Shown here piece after piece: positions 32,849 through 40,813 of a stretch of DNA of 64,000 nucleotides. The translations under genes and the position numbers were made by a program. Source of the stretch: Curvibacter sp. PAE-UM (GTDB lineage Bacteria; Pseudomonadota; Gammaproteobacteria; Burkholderiales; Burkholderiaceae_C). Every line of letters begins with the position of its first letter. Position 1 is the first letter of the stretch. The stretch spans positions 1 to 64,000 of the forward strand of contig NZ_KQ483358.1 of assembly GCF_001432305.1 (NCBI RefSeq), in the 5' to 3' direction. The notes below the pieces were generated by a model. The model saw only the letters and a program-made list of their open reading frames with translations. It made no database searches and was not told the DNA's origin.

Positions 32849-32965
32849 GATGATTAACGTCGGAGTTGACCGGCACGCAATGGCATTGCGCCGCGAGACG
32901 TATGCTTCCGCGCACGGCTCGCGGCGCAATGCCGCTGCGTGTGCACGTCGAACGACCTATTAGAG
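32849..32965 (-). other. Long attC-like recombination site (imperfect hairpin)
   Basis: A 117-base imperfect palindrome between two cassette-like genes. The inner 16 bases (GGCATTGCGCCGCGAG and its complement) pair perfectly around a 20-base loop. The outer arms pair with bulges, and the ends carry core-like boxes (CTCTAAT on the left, GTTAATC on the right, minus strand). Size and architecture resemble the VCR-type attC of chromosomal integrons, whose single-stranded hairpin is the integrase substrate. The boxes are one or two bases off consensus, so activity is uncertain. Confidence 0.6.
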
Positions 32966-32966
32966 C

Positions 32967-33578
32967 TCACGCTCGACATCTTGCCTCCCAGAACTGGTTG
33001 TTGAATCGGGGCAGCGACTCCAGGTGTGCAAACTGTTCCTGGAACTGTGCGCGCACGTCGGAAAGATCGACCGACTGCGCTAAAGAGAAGACACACGTAT
33101 TGGCGAGTGCGTAAACGAATTTCGTCATGCCCGAAGACGACAACGGGTCATGTGTAAACCCCATCGATCCGATTGGGAAAGAAGCTGAAACAGGAACCGG
33201 GATGGGATAGCGGGTCTCCATGTACCCCTTGTTCAGAGCCTCGACGAGCGAATGTCCAAGGTAGCCGTCGTAGCCGTCACGCCTGATTCTTTCGATGTCA
33301 GAAAGCCCGAGCGCACTCAGCTCTTCCAGCATTGACTCGAACTTGTGGCCATAGCCCATTGCAAGCCGATTCACAGCCGATCGAGCCGCGGGCAGCGGGA
33401 GGTGTTCATACTCGGAATGACGGTGGTAAAGGAGAACAGCCTTCAGGACCTTTTCCACGCCCATGATCTCGCTGAATCGCGCGTTGTCTTCGAAGGCGAC
33501 GTCGTCGCTGTCAAAGGCGAACAGGAGATCGCAGAGGCCCCGATAGAGCCAGGTTTTCGCCACGCGATCCCGGTGCAT
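32967..33578 (-). CDS. Hypothetical protein, first gene of the cassette array
   Basis: A 203-residue protein, probably cytoplasmic (no signal peptide or clear membrane helix), with no family I recognise. Noticeable stretches are LCDLLFAFDSDDVAFEDNARF, KAVLLYHRHSEYEHLP and GYDGYLGHSLVEALNKGYMET. The ATG at 33578 lies ten bases after the GTTAGAG core of attI-like repeat copy 2. A longer frame would read back through the repeat as CDADRFAAYIKLEF, a translation of the recombination element rather than protein. GC content is low. The array position (first behind the leader ORF) implies it is the best expressed cassette. Confidence 0.65.
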   Translation of the reverse strand: MHRDRVAKTWLYRGLCDLLFAFDSDDVAFEDNARFSEIMGVEKVLKAVLLYHRHSEYEHLPLPAARSAVNRLAMGYGHKFESMLEELSALGLSDIERIRRDGYDGYLGHSLVEALNKGYMETRYPIPVPVSASFPIGSMGFTHDPLSSSGMTKFVYALANTCVFSLAQSVDLSDVRAQFQEQFAHLESLPRFNNQFWEARCRA

Positions 33579-33587
33579 GCTCGTGAA

Positions 33588-33676
33588 CTCTAACTTGATA
33601 TAAGCCGCAAATCTGTCGGCATCACAAAGTTCATGGCGCCTCCCGTGATGTGTTCTAAGTGCCTGATTTATATCAG
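33588..33676 (-). repeat. attI-like repeat, copy 2, with 14-codon leader ORF
   Basis: This matches copy 1 at 1451-1537. On the minus strand it runs from TGATATAAATCAGGCACTT to CAAGTTAGAG. GGGAGG lies four bases before a 14-codon ORF (33634 down to 33590; MNFVMPTDLRLISS) that ends in AGT TAG at the core site. The ends TGATATAA and TTATATCA are inverted repeats. As in copy 1, the first cassette-like gene starts ten bases after the core. The variable middle has diverged while leader peptide and ends are kept, suggesting selection. Confidence 0.6.
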
Positions 33677-33724
33677 CCTTCCCCCGACTCACCTAGCCCC
33701 TGTGTGCCCCCACACCGAGCTGAC

Positions 33725-34390
33725 CTAGCCACGTCGCTTGAGCACGGACCCCAGAATCTCTCGCGCCTGTTGCAGACATTCGTCAAACGACTGCTGGAAG
33801 TCCAGCGCATCGATGGCCTCGAATTCCGCCCGGGCCAGCGCCATCCGCTCCTGCAGACGGTGCAGGAAAGCCGCGCCATGTCGCACGAAGAAGGGACTGC
33901 CTTCGGCAATCGCCGCCGGCTCCAGGGAGGCCACGGCACACAGATCGAACAGGTCTCGCGCCTTGGCCTGGTCGCCCCGAAACCACATCTTCTTGGCGAT
34001 GATCTCCGCGCTGCGCTCCACCTTGATCTCGCGCCCGGCGTGCTTCACCACCTCGTAGGGCTGCGCTGTCAGGGCCGTGCCGACCACGATATCGATCTCG
34101 CCCTGCGGCAGGTAGAACTTGATGAACTCGGCGTTCTCTTCGTAGTCCGCGCTTACCGCCTCGGCCACATCGCTGAGCCTGGGGTTCACATAACCCAAGT
34201 ACTGCGGGTCGGGCACGAAGAGGTCGATGTCCTTGCTGAGCCGGTGTCCGTGGCGCAGCATGAGCACGGTGCCACCGCCAAAGGTCCACAGCGGCTGATG
34301 CACCATGCCTTCCAGATGCGTCATCAGGCCGAGCGCCTGGGGCCAGAGTTCACGCCAGACGCCGGGGCGGTTCAGGTCTAGTTTGCTCAT
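33725..34390 (-). CDS. AbiEii/AbiGii-type nucleotidyltransferase toxin
   Basis: A 221-residue protein of the AbiEii toxin family. The nucleotidyltransferase core is visible as GGGTVLMLRHGHRLSKDIDLFV (G-rich loop and DxD at about 38-59) and the later acidic/Lys-rich helix IIAKKMWFRGDQAKARDLFD. Such toxins transfer nucleotides onto RNA or other targets and are neutralised by a co-encoded HTH protein. ATG 34390 overlaps the antitoxin stop (ATGA). It probably acts in phage defence or stabilises the adjacent cassette region. It lies directly before the attI-like repeat. Confidence 0.85.
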   Translation of the reverse strand: MSKLDLNRPGVWRELWPQALGLMTHLEGMVHQPLWTFGGGTVLMLRHGHRLSKDIDLFVPDPQYLGYVNPRLSDVAEAVSADYEENAEFIKFYLPQGEIDIVVGTALTAQPYEVVKHAGREIKVERSAEIIAKKMWFRGDQAKARDLFDLCAVASLEPAAIAEGSPFFVRHGAAFLHRLQERMALARAEFEAIDALDFQQSFDECLQQAREILGSVLKRRG

Positions 34391-34878
34391 GTCCACAAAT
34401 CCCGCGCGCTCTTGAAGCCACGCGCCAGTTCACGCATCTGCGTCCAGACCTCGGCACGCGGCACACCCTCTTGCGCATGCAGTTGCTCCACCACGGCCGC
34501 CAGCAGGGCGGGCGTGGCCTCGTCCAGCAGGGTGGCCACGTGCGGCTGGAAGGCGGACGGCACGCGGCCCTGCAGCAGGGCCGCGCGCAGCACGCTGGCC
34601 GTGAGCGGCTGGCGGTAGCTCACGCTGGCGCTGCGCGCTGCGAGTTCCAGCGCCGGGGTCTTGCCCACCGTCGGCTGCGGCGCCACCGTGACGGACAGAC
34701 CCAGCACACCCAGCAGACGGCTCACGCGCACAAGGCTCAGATCCTGGAGGCTGGCCGCTTCCAGCTGGTTGACCGTGGCGCGCGACAGGCCGCTGAGCCG
34801 CGCCAGCGCGGCCTGCGTGAGGCCCATGTCGGCGCGACGGGTGCGGACGACGGTGCTGAGTTCGGCCAAGGTAGACAT
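34387..34878 (-). CDS. HTH antitoxin partner (XRE type)
   Basis: A 163-residue protein with an N-terminal XRE helix-turn-helix (about residues 8-62; RRADMGLTQAALARLSGLSR, ATVNQLEAASLQDLSLVRVS) and a helical C-terminal part likely to contact the toxin. It is the first gene of the pair, as usual for autoregulated toxin-antitoxin operons. A nested palindrome directly upstream (34891-34935) is the obvious operator. Unlike AbiEi of classical AbiE systems, the DNA-binding part here is XRE-type. Confidence 0.85.
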   Translation of the reverse strand: MSTLAELSTVVRTRRADMGLTQAALARLSGLSRATVNQLEAASLQDLSLVRVSRLLGVLGLSVTVAPQPTVGKTPALELAARSASVSYRQPLTASVLRAALLQGRVPSAFQPHVATLLDEATPALLAAVVEQLHAQEGVPRAEVWTQMRELARGFKSARDLWT

Positions 34879-34890
34879 GGCAACACTCTA

Positions 34891-34935
34891 GGACAGGCCA
34901 TGACAAATGTCAAATATATTTGACATATCCTGTCC
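34891..34935. promoter_or_regulatory. Nested palindromic operator of the toxin-antitoxin operon
   Basis: A perfect 20-base palindrome ATGTCAAATATATTTGACAT (34907-34926) overlaps a TGACA/TGTCA half-site pair (34901-34912). It is enclosed by an outer inverted repeat GGACAGG/CCTGTCC (34891-34897 and 34929-34935). The position 13 bases upstream of the antitoxin start fits autoregulation. The TATATT centre may contain the -10 element. Confidence 0.7.
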
Positions 34936-34954
34936 CTCCAGACTGCGGAGGAAG

Positions 34955-35869
34955 CTAGCCCTCCTGCAGCAGGCTACTCGCAATCGCCGCCGCCGCCGTG
35001 CGCGTCTCCACGCCCAGCTTCTCGAAGATGTGTTCCAGGTGCTTGTTCACCGTGCGCGGGCTCATGCCCAGGATGTCGGCGATGTCGCGGTTGGTCTTGC
35101 CCTTGGCCAGCCAGGAGAGCACCTCGGTCTCGCGCGGGGTGAGCGCGGCCACGGAGAGGCGGCGTTGCGCGGGGTCGAGCGCCAGCGCCACACGGCGCAG
35201 CAGCACCATGACTTCACCGGGGCCGCCCTGCCCCAGGTAACGCGCCTGCAGCTGGCTGCCGTCGGGCAGCGGGGCCAGGGTCTCGCCCTGGTGCACGACC
35301 TGCTGCAGCCACTGGCGCTGGGCCGCGTCGTCCTGCTCGGGGCCCAGGGCCTGCTGCAGCCAGCGCATGGCCTGCGGCGAGCGCCAGGCCAGACGGCCTT
35401 GCGTGTCCAGCAGCACCACGCCCAGGCCGGCCACATCCACCGCCTCGCGCGCGAGGCGGCTCACGTGGGCGTTGCGCAGGTGCGTGGCCAGGCGGGCCAG
35501 CACCTCGGGAATCTTGAGCGGCTTGACGACGTAGTCCACCCCGCCGCTGGCGAAGCCTTCGACGATCTGCTCGGTCTCGGCCAGGCCGGTCATGAAGATC
35601 ACGGGCACGTGCGCCCAGGAAGGCTCGCCCTTGAGGCGGCGGCAGAGGGTGAAGCCGTTGTCGCCAGGCATGATGGCGTCGAGCAAGACTGCATCCGGAA
35701 CGGCCATCTCGAAGCGCTCCAGTGCCTCGATGGCGTCGCGGGCCACCAGCACGGTGTAGCCCTCGATGGCCAGCGCATCGCAGAGCATGCGCAGGGTCTC
35801 GGGCGCATCGTCCACCACCAGCACCACGCTGGAGACGGCGGACGGGGGCAGGGGCTCAGGCGGATTCAT
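34955..35869 (-). CDS. Two-component response regulator (REC-LuxR), system 2
   Basis: A 304-residue regulator paralogous to that at 27036-28037. It has a receiver with D20/D21 and phospho-acceptor D64 (AVLLDAIMPG), a middle linker, and a LuxR/NarL-type HTH at about 238-298 (LTPRETEVLSWLAKGKTNRD, GMSPRTVNKHLEHIFEKLGV). It overlaps the 3' end of the NCS1-fused kinase gene by 14 bases. The kinase gene is divergent from the amide/urea importer operon at 39452, making that operon a likely target; a TACGT-N6-ACGTA palindrome at 39328-39343 is a candidate site. Confidence 0.9.
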   Translation of the reverse strand: MNPPEPLPPSAVSSVVLVVDDAPETLRMLCDALAIEGYTVLVARDAIEALERFEMAVPDAVLLDAIMPGDNGFTLCRRLKGEPSWAHVPVIFMTGLAETEQIVEGFASGGVDYVVKPLKIPEVLARLATHLRNAHVSRLAREAVDVAGLGVVLLDTQGRLAWRSPQAMRWLQQALGPEQDDAAQRQWLQQVVHQGETLAPLPDGSQLQARYLGQGGPGEVMVLLRRVALALDPAQRRLSVAALTPRETEVLSWLAKGKTNRDIADILGMSPRTVNKHLEHIFEKLGVETRTAAAAIASSLLQEG

Positions 35870-38800
35870 CTTCGGTTTCTTTCAGGCGGGCGATCAGGGC
35901 GTTGAAGTCGAAGCGGTCCACGTGCACCACCAGGGCCTGCAGCACGTCGGCGATGGCCGGCGCCTCCTGGGCGCTGTTGCGCAGCAGGCTGCGCAGGCCG
36001 CTGGCGTTGCCCAGGCGCGCCATGGCGATGAGGCGCTGGCGCAGTTCGGCGGGCAGGGGCAACGCGGTGGCGCCGTCGGGCGCGGTGGGGGACGCGGCTA
36101 GGCGTTGCGTTTCATGCACCCATTCCAGTTGCAGCACACGCGCCAGCAGGTCCAGCAGTTCGGACTCGATCACGGGTTTGCTCACGAAGCCCTGGGCGCC
36201 CACGGCGGCCAGCAGCTCGGGGCGGTTCTCGAAGGGGTCGGCCGAGACGAAGATGATGGGCAGGCCGGGCCCGGCGGCGGTGCGCATGAGCTGCGCGGTC
36301 TGCCAGCCGTTGAGGTCGTCCATATTGATGTCGAGCAGCACGGCGTCGGGGCGTTCGCGCTGCACGATCTCCAGCGCCTCGCGGCCGCTGGCGGCCTCGC
36401 GCATGGCGAAGCCCAGGGGCAGCAGCAGGCTGGCCAGCAGCTGGCGCTGGATGGGCTGGTCGTCCACCACCAGCAGGGTGCGGCGCGGCGCGAGGTAAGC
36501 CACGATGGGGCGCAGGTGGCGCACGGTGCGTTCGGCCGGCGCCTCGATCTCGCGCAGGTAGAGGCGCACGCTGAAGGTGCTGCCCTGCCCCACGGCGCTG
36601 CGCAGGCTGAGGTCGCCGCCCATGAGTTCGGTGAGCAGGTGCGTGATGGTCAGGCCCAGGCCGGTGCCCGACTCGCTGGTGCGCCGGCCCGCGCTGCCGC
36701 GCTCGAAGGGCTGGAAGATGCGCTCCTGGTCCTGCGGGGCGATGCCGATGCCGGTGTCTTCCACCTCGAAGCGCACCACCTCGTGCCGGCAGTCCACGCG
36801 GAAGACGATGCCGCCGCGGTCGGTGAAGCGCACGGCATTGGCCAGCAGGTTGATGAGGATCTGGCGCAGGCGCTTGGCGTCGGCCTGCACCCAGGCCGGC
36901 ACGCGGCCCTGGGTCTCCAGGCGGAAGGCCAGGCCCTTGCCCTCGGCCTGCGGCTGCACCATGCGCGCGAGTTCGGAGAGGAATTCGGGGAAAGGCAGGG
37001 GCGCCGGGTCCAGGCGCAGGCGGCCGGCTTCGATGCGGGCCAGGTCCAGCAGGCCGTCGATCAGCGCGTGCATGTGCTGGCCGCTTTGCTGCATGGTGGT
37101 GACCATCTCGCGCGGGCTGCCCTGCAGCTCCTTGCCGCGCAGCAGGATCTGCGCGTAGCCCAGGATGCTGTTGAGCGGGGTGCGCAGTTCGTGCGTCATG
37201 CCGGCCACGTAGCGTGTCTTGGCCTGGCTGGCGGATTCGGCCACCTCCTTGGCGCCCTGCAGGGCCTCGTCGGTGCGCATGTGGGCGTCGATCTCCTTCT
37301 GCAGCAGCTGGGTCTGGCGCTCGGACTCGTCGTGCGCCATGCGCCGGCTCTCGTTGGCCAGCACCACCCACCAGGCGCACACGGCGGCCAGCAGGGCCAG
37401 CAGGGAGAAGGCCTTGATGAAGGGCTGGCGCAGTTCCTCGGCCGGGGCGTGCAGGCTTTCCTGCACATAGACCACGCCCAGCAGGAAGGCCAGCACCGCG
37501 CACAGGCCGAGGAAGACCGTGAAGTACTGCGCCACGCGGAAGTTGAAGCGGTTGTTCAGGCTGGCCGGCAGGATGGCGCTGAGCATGTCGCGCACCTGGT
37601 CGGCGGCGCGCGACTGGGTCTTGCAGCGGTCGTGGCAGCGCGATTCGAGCGAGCAGCACAGCGAACAAATAGGCGCGCCGTAGGCCGGGCAGCTGGCCAT
37701 GTCGGCGCTCTCGAACTGGTTTTCGCAGACGCTGCAGCGCACCACCTCGCCGGGCTTCCAGGGTGAGGCGTCGTGGCGCGCCAGGTAATAACGCCCCTTC
37801 GTGGCCCAGGCCAGCAGCGGCGCGGTGAGCATGGCGGTGAACAGCGCGATGAAGGGCGAGAAGGCTGCCGCGTACTCGCCCAGCAGCCCGGCATGCGCCG
37901 TGACGGACAGCACCACAGCCAGGCCCATGGCACCCAGGCCCACGGGGTTGAGGTCGTAAAGGTAGGCGCGGCGGAACTCCACGCCCTTCGGCGACAGGCC
38001 CAGGGGCTTGCTGATGACCAGGTCGGCCACCAGCGCGCCGACCCAGGCGATGGCCACGTTGGCGTACAGGCCCAGCACTTTCTCCAGCGCGCCGAAGACG
38101 CCCAGGGTCATGAGCAGCATGGCGATGATGACGTTGAACACCAGCCAGACCACCCGCCCGGGGTGGCTGCGCGTGAGCCGCGCGAAGAAGTTGCTCCAGG
38201 CGAGCGACCCGGCGTAGGCGTTGGTGACGTTGATCTTGACCTGCGAGATCACCACGAAGAGCACGGTGAGCCACAGCGCCAGCACCGGGCTGTCGAGCGA
38301 CTGGCTGTAACCCACCAGGTACATCTGGGTGGGTTCGGCCGCATGCCCCGGCAGCGCGCCGTACTGCAGCGCGACGAAGGCCAGGAAGGCGCCGCCCAGC
38401 ATCTTGAGCATGCCCGGCACGATCCAGCCCGGCCCGGCGGCCAGCACGCAGCCCCACCAGCGCCAGCGGTTGGCCCGGGTGCGTTCGGGCATGAAACGCA
38501 GGTAGTCGACCTGTTCGCCGATCTGCACCACCAGCGAGAAAGCCACGGCCGCTGCGGCGCCGAACATCAGCGGTTCGAACTCGCTGCTGCCCGAGCTCAG
38601 GCCCGAGAGGCCGGTGAATTCGCGGTAGAGATCGGGCTGGGCCACGGCGAACCAGAAGAAAGGCCAGAGCAGCAGCACCACCCACAGCGGCTGCGTCCAG
38701 GTCTGCAGGCGCGAGATGAAGGTGATGCCGTAGAGCACCAGCGGGATGATGACCAGGGAGGACAGCACGTAGCACCAGACCAGCGGCCAGTCCAGCACGA

Positions 38801-39230
38801 GCTGGATGCCCAGCGCCATGATGGCCGCCTCCAGCGCGAAGAAGATGAAGGTGAAGCTGGCGTAGATCAGCGAGGTGACGGTGGAGCCCAGGTAGCCGAA
38901 ACCCGCGCCGCGTGTGAGCAGGTCCATGTCGAGGCCGTAGCGCGCGGCGTAGACGGCGATGGGGAGGCCGGTGAGGAAGGTGATGAGCCCCATGACCAGG
39001 ATGGCCCATAAGGCGTTGTCGAAACCGTAGTTCAGCGCGATGGCCCCGCCGATGGCTTCCAGCGCCAGGAAGGACATGCCGCCGAAGGCGGTGTTGGCCA
39101 CACGCCATTCGCTCCACTTGCGCGCGCTGCGCGGCGTGTAGCGCAGCGCGTAGTCCTCCAGGGTCTCGTTGGCCACCCAGGAGTTGTAGTCGCGGCGGAT
39201 GCGGAAGATTTTTTGCGGTGCGTTCGTCAT
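35856..39230 (-). CDS. NCS1 transporter-fused hybrid sensor histidine kinase, system 2
   Basis: An 1124-residue paralogue of the kinase at 28034-31537 with the same domain order. An NCS1 transporter (about residues 10-480; TRGAGFGYLGSTVTSLIYAS, QVKINVTNAYAGSLAWSNFF) comes first. A Cys cluster (about 497-537; CSVC, CPAYGAPICSLCC, CHDRC) and two helices follow. Then come HisKA with H680 (MTHELRTPLNS), HATPase_c (GTGLGLTITHLL), and a receiver with D967 (AVLLDINMDD). Cys spacing is conserved between paralogues although the transporter parts have diverged, which suggests different ligands but the same transmission mechanism. It is divergent from the amide/urea importer. The ATG at 39230 starts MTNAPQKIFRIRRDYNSW, which matches the paralogue's alignment. 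Confidence 0.9.
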   Translation of the reverse strand: MTNAPQKIFRIRRDYNSWVANETLEDYALRYTPRSARKWSEWRVANTAFGGMSFLALEAIGGAIALNYGFDNALWAILVMGLITFLTGLPIAVYAARYGLDMDLLTRGAGFGYLGSTVTSLIYASFTFIFFALEAAIMALGIQLVLDWPLVWCYVLSSLVIIPLVLYGITFISRLQTWTQPLWVVLLLWPFFWFAVAQPDLYREFTGLSGLSSGSSEFEPLMFGAAAAVAFSLVVQIGEQVDYLRFMPERTRANRWRWWGCVLAAGPGWIVPGMLKMLGGAFLAFVALQYGALPGHAAEPTQMYLVGYSQSLDSPVLALWLTVLFVVISQVKINVTNAYAGSLAWSNFFARLTRSHPGRVVWLVFNVIIAMLLMTLGVFGALEKVLGLYANVAIAWVGALVADLVISKPLGLSPKGVEFRRAYLYDLNPVGLGAMGLAVVLSVTAHAGLLGEYAAAFSPFIALFTAMLTAPLLAWATKGRYYLARHDASPWKPGEVVRCSVCENQFESADMASCPAYGAPICSLCCSLESRCHDRCKTQSRAADQVRDMLSAILPASLNNRFNFRVAQYFTVFLGLCAVLAFLLGVVYVQESLHAPAEELRQPFIKAFSLLALLAAVCAWWVVLANESRRMAHDESERQTQLLQKEIDAHMRTDEALQGAKEVAESASQAKTRYVAGMTHELRTPLNSILGYAQILLRGKELQGSPREMVTTMQQSGQHMHALIDGLLDLARIEAGRLRLDPAPLPFPEFLSELARMVQPQAEGKGLAFRLETQGRVPAWVQADAKRLRQILINLLANAVRFTDRGGIVFRVDCRHEVVRFEVEDTGIGIAPQDQERIFQPFERGSAGRRTSESGTGLGLTITHLLTELMGGDLSLRSAVGQGSTFSVRLYLREIEAPAERTVRHLRPIVAYLAPRRTLLVVDDQPIQRQLLASLLLPLGFAMREAASGREALEIVQRERPDAVLLDINMDDLNGWQTAQLMRTAAGPGLPIIFVSADPFENRPELLAAVGAQGFVSKPVIESELLDLLARVLQLEWVHETQRLAASPTAPDGATALPLPAELRQRLIAMARLGNASGLRSLLRNSAQEAPAIADVLQALVVHVDRFDFNALIARLKETEDESA

Positions 39231-39451
39231 AAGGGTGCATGCGGGCCCCGGCGCCTCTTTCTGGTGAGGCAGGTGCCCATACAGGTGCACATGCAAGAAC
39301 TGTTCTCGAATCGCGATACGACACCGATACGTTGATTGACGTATGGGCTATACGCGCCCCTCTCCCTAATCTCAAGGCCGTGGTGACAAGGTGTTGCCCG
39401 CACCTCCCGCAGGTGTTTCCTGGTTCCCTCTTCCTCTAACTGGAGTGCCTC
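39231..39451. promoter_or_regulatory. Divergent control region of kinase 2 and the importer operon
   Basis: Contains the palindrome TACGTTGATTGACGTA (39328-39343) and, nearer the kinase gene, GTGCCCATACAGGTGCAC (39273-39290), which recalls an NtrC site but has one base too few between half-sites. No sigma54-type -24/-12 element was found. Either palindrome could be bound by the LuxR-type regulator of system 2. Confidence 0.35.
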
Positions 39452-40720
39452 ATGAAGAAACCGTCCGCCCCCTCCCACCCGCTAGCCACCGGTCTGCAGC
39501 GCCGCCAGGTCCTGCAGGCCATGGGCGCCCTGTCCGTGGCCGGTGTGCCCGGCCTGGCCCTGGCCCAGCAGTTCCCGACCGCCAAGGTCAACACGACCAA
39601 GCTGGCCGTGACCGACACCGAAGTGATCGTGGGCCAGCTGCACTCTTCATCCGGCACCATGGCCATCTCCGAGACCGGCTCGATCCAGGCCGAGCAGCTG
39701 GCCATCGACCAGATCAACGCCATGGGCGGCATCCTGGGCCGCAAGATCAAGGTGATCAAGGAAGACGGCGCCTCCGACTGGCCGACTTTCGCCGAGAAAT
39801 CCAAGAAGCTGCTGGTCAACGACCACGTGGCCGCCGTCTTCGGCTGCTGGACCAGCGCCTCGCGCAAGGCCGTGCTGCCGGTGTTCGAGAAGGAAAACGG
39901 CCTGCTCTACTACCCCACCTTCTACGAAGGCCTGGAGCAGAGCAAGAACGTGATCTACACGGGCCAGGAAGCCACGCAGCAGATCATCTACGGCCTGGAC
40001 TGGGGCTCGAAGGAGAAGAAAGCCAAGACCTTCTTCCTGGTGGGTTCGGACTACATCTGGCCGCGCACCTCGATGAAGATCGCGCGCAAGCACATCGAGT
40101 CCGTGGGCAAGCTGGGCAAGGTGGTCGGCGAGGAGTACTACCCGCTGGGCAACACCAACTTCAACTCCCTGATCAACAAGATCAAGGTCGCCAAGCCGGA
40201 CTGCATCTTCGCCGCCGTGGTGGGCGGCTCCAACGTGGCCTTCTACAAGCAGCTCAAGGCCGCCGGCATCACCGGTGACAAGCAGTTCCTGCTGACGCTG
40301 TCGGTGACGGAAGACGAGATGACCGGTGTGGGCGGCGAAAACTTCGCCGGCTTCTACAGCTCGATGAAGTACTTCCAGTCGCTGGACAACGAGAACAACA
40401 AGAAGTTCGTCGCCGCCTTCAAGGCCAAGTACGGCAAGGACGCGGTGATCGGCGACGTGACGCAGGCCGGTTACCTCGGCCCCTGGCTGTGGAAGGCCGC
40501 CGTGGAGAAGGCCGGCAGCTTCGACGTGGACAAGGTCGTGGCCGCATCGCCCGGCATCGAGCTCAAGACCGCGCCCGAAGGCTACGTGAAGCTGCACCAG
40601 AACCACCACCTGTGGAGCAAGTCGCGCATCGCCATCGGCAACAAGGACGCCACCTTCAAGGTGGTGGCCGAGTCGCCCAATCTGATCGAGCCCGACCCGT
40701 TCCCGAAGGGTTACCAGTAA
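39452..40720 (+). CDS. urtA: Urea/short-chain amide ABC transporter substrate-binding protein (UrtA/FmdD)
   Basis: A 422-residue periplasmic binding protein with a twin-arginine-like leader (LQRRQVLQAMGALSVAG, cleavage near ALA-QQ) and a Peripla_BP_5 fold closely resembling UrtA (VIVGQLHSSSGTMAISETGS, VAAVFGCWTSASRKAVLPVF). UrtA binds urea, while its relative FmdD serves short-chain amides and urea in Methylophilus. Because formamidase fmdA follows the transporter genes, both ligands are plausible. It is the first gene of a seven-gene operon. Confidence 0.92.
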   Translation: MKKPSAPSHPLATGLQRRQVLQAMGALSVAGVPGLALAQQFPTAKVNTTKLAVTDTEVIVGQLHSSSGTMAISETGSIQAEQLAIDQINAMGGILGRKIKVIKEDGASDWPTFAEKSKKLLVNDHVAAVFGCWTSASRKAVLPVFEKENGLLYYPTFYEGLEQSKNVIYTGQEATQQIIYGLDWGSKEKKAKTFFLVGSDYIWPRTSMKIARKHIESVGKLGKVVGEEYYPLGNTNFNSLINKIKVAKPDCIFAAVVGGSNVAFYKQLKAAGITGDKQFLLTLSVTEDEMTGVGGENFAGFYSSMKYFQSLDNENNKKFVAAFKAKYGKDAVIGDVTQAGYLGPWLWKAAVEKAGSFDVDKVVAASPGIELKTAPEGYVKLHQNHHLWSKSRIAIGNKDATFKVVAESPNLIEPDPFPKGYQ

Positions 40721-40813
40721 TCCGATAGATCCGCTCAGGGAAAGAAGGTGACGGCCCACCGGAAAGCCGGGGGCCGCCACCCGCGATACGCAAACAGACA
40801 AGCAGGTGACGCC

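Noticed and set aside
33578-33692. Longer start for the cassette protein reading CDADRFAAYIKLEF
   Set aside because: This stretch is the translation of the attI-like repeat and a similar string arises from copy 1 (YADRFAAYIKLD). It is shared DNA, not shared protein.
39273-39290. GTGCCCATACAGGTGCAC as an NtrC site for the importer operon
   Set aside because: The spacing between half-sites is one base too short, and no sigma54-type promoter follows.
36112-39375. A long open frame in another frame of the second sensor kinase gene
   Set aside because: Same reason; composition is Arg/Pro/Gly/Ala-rich and no start or ribosome binding site fits.
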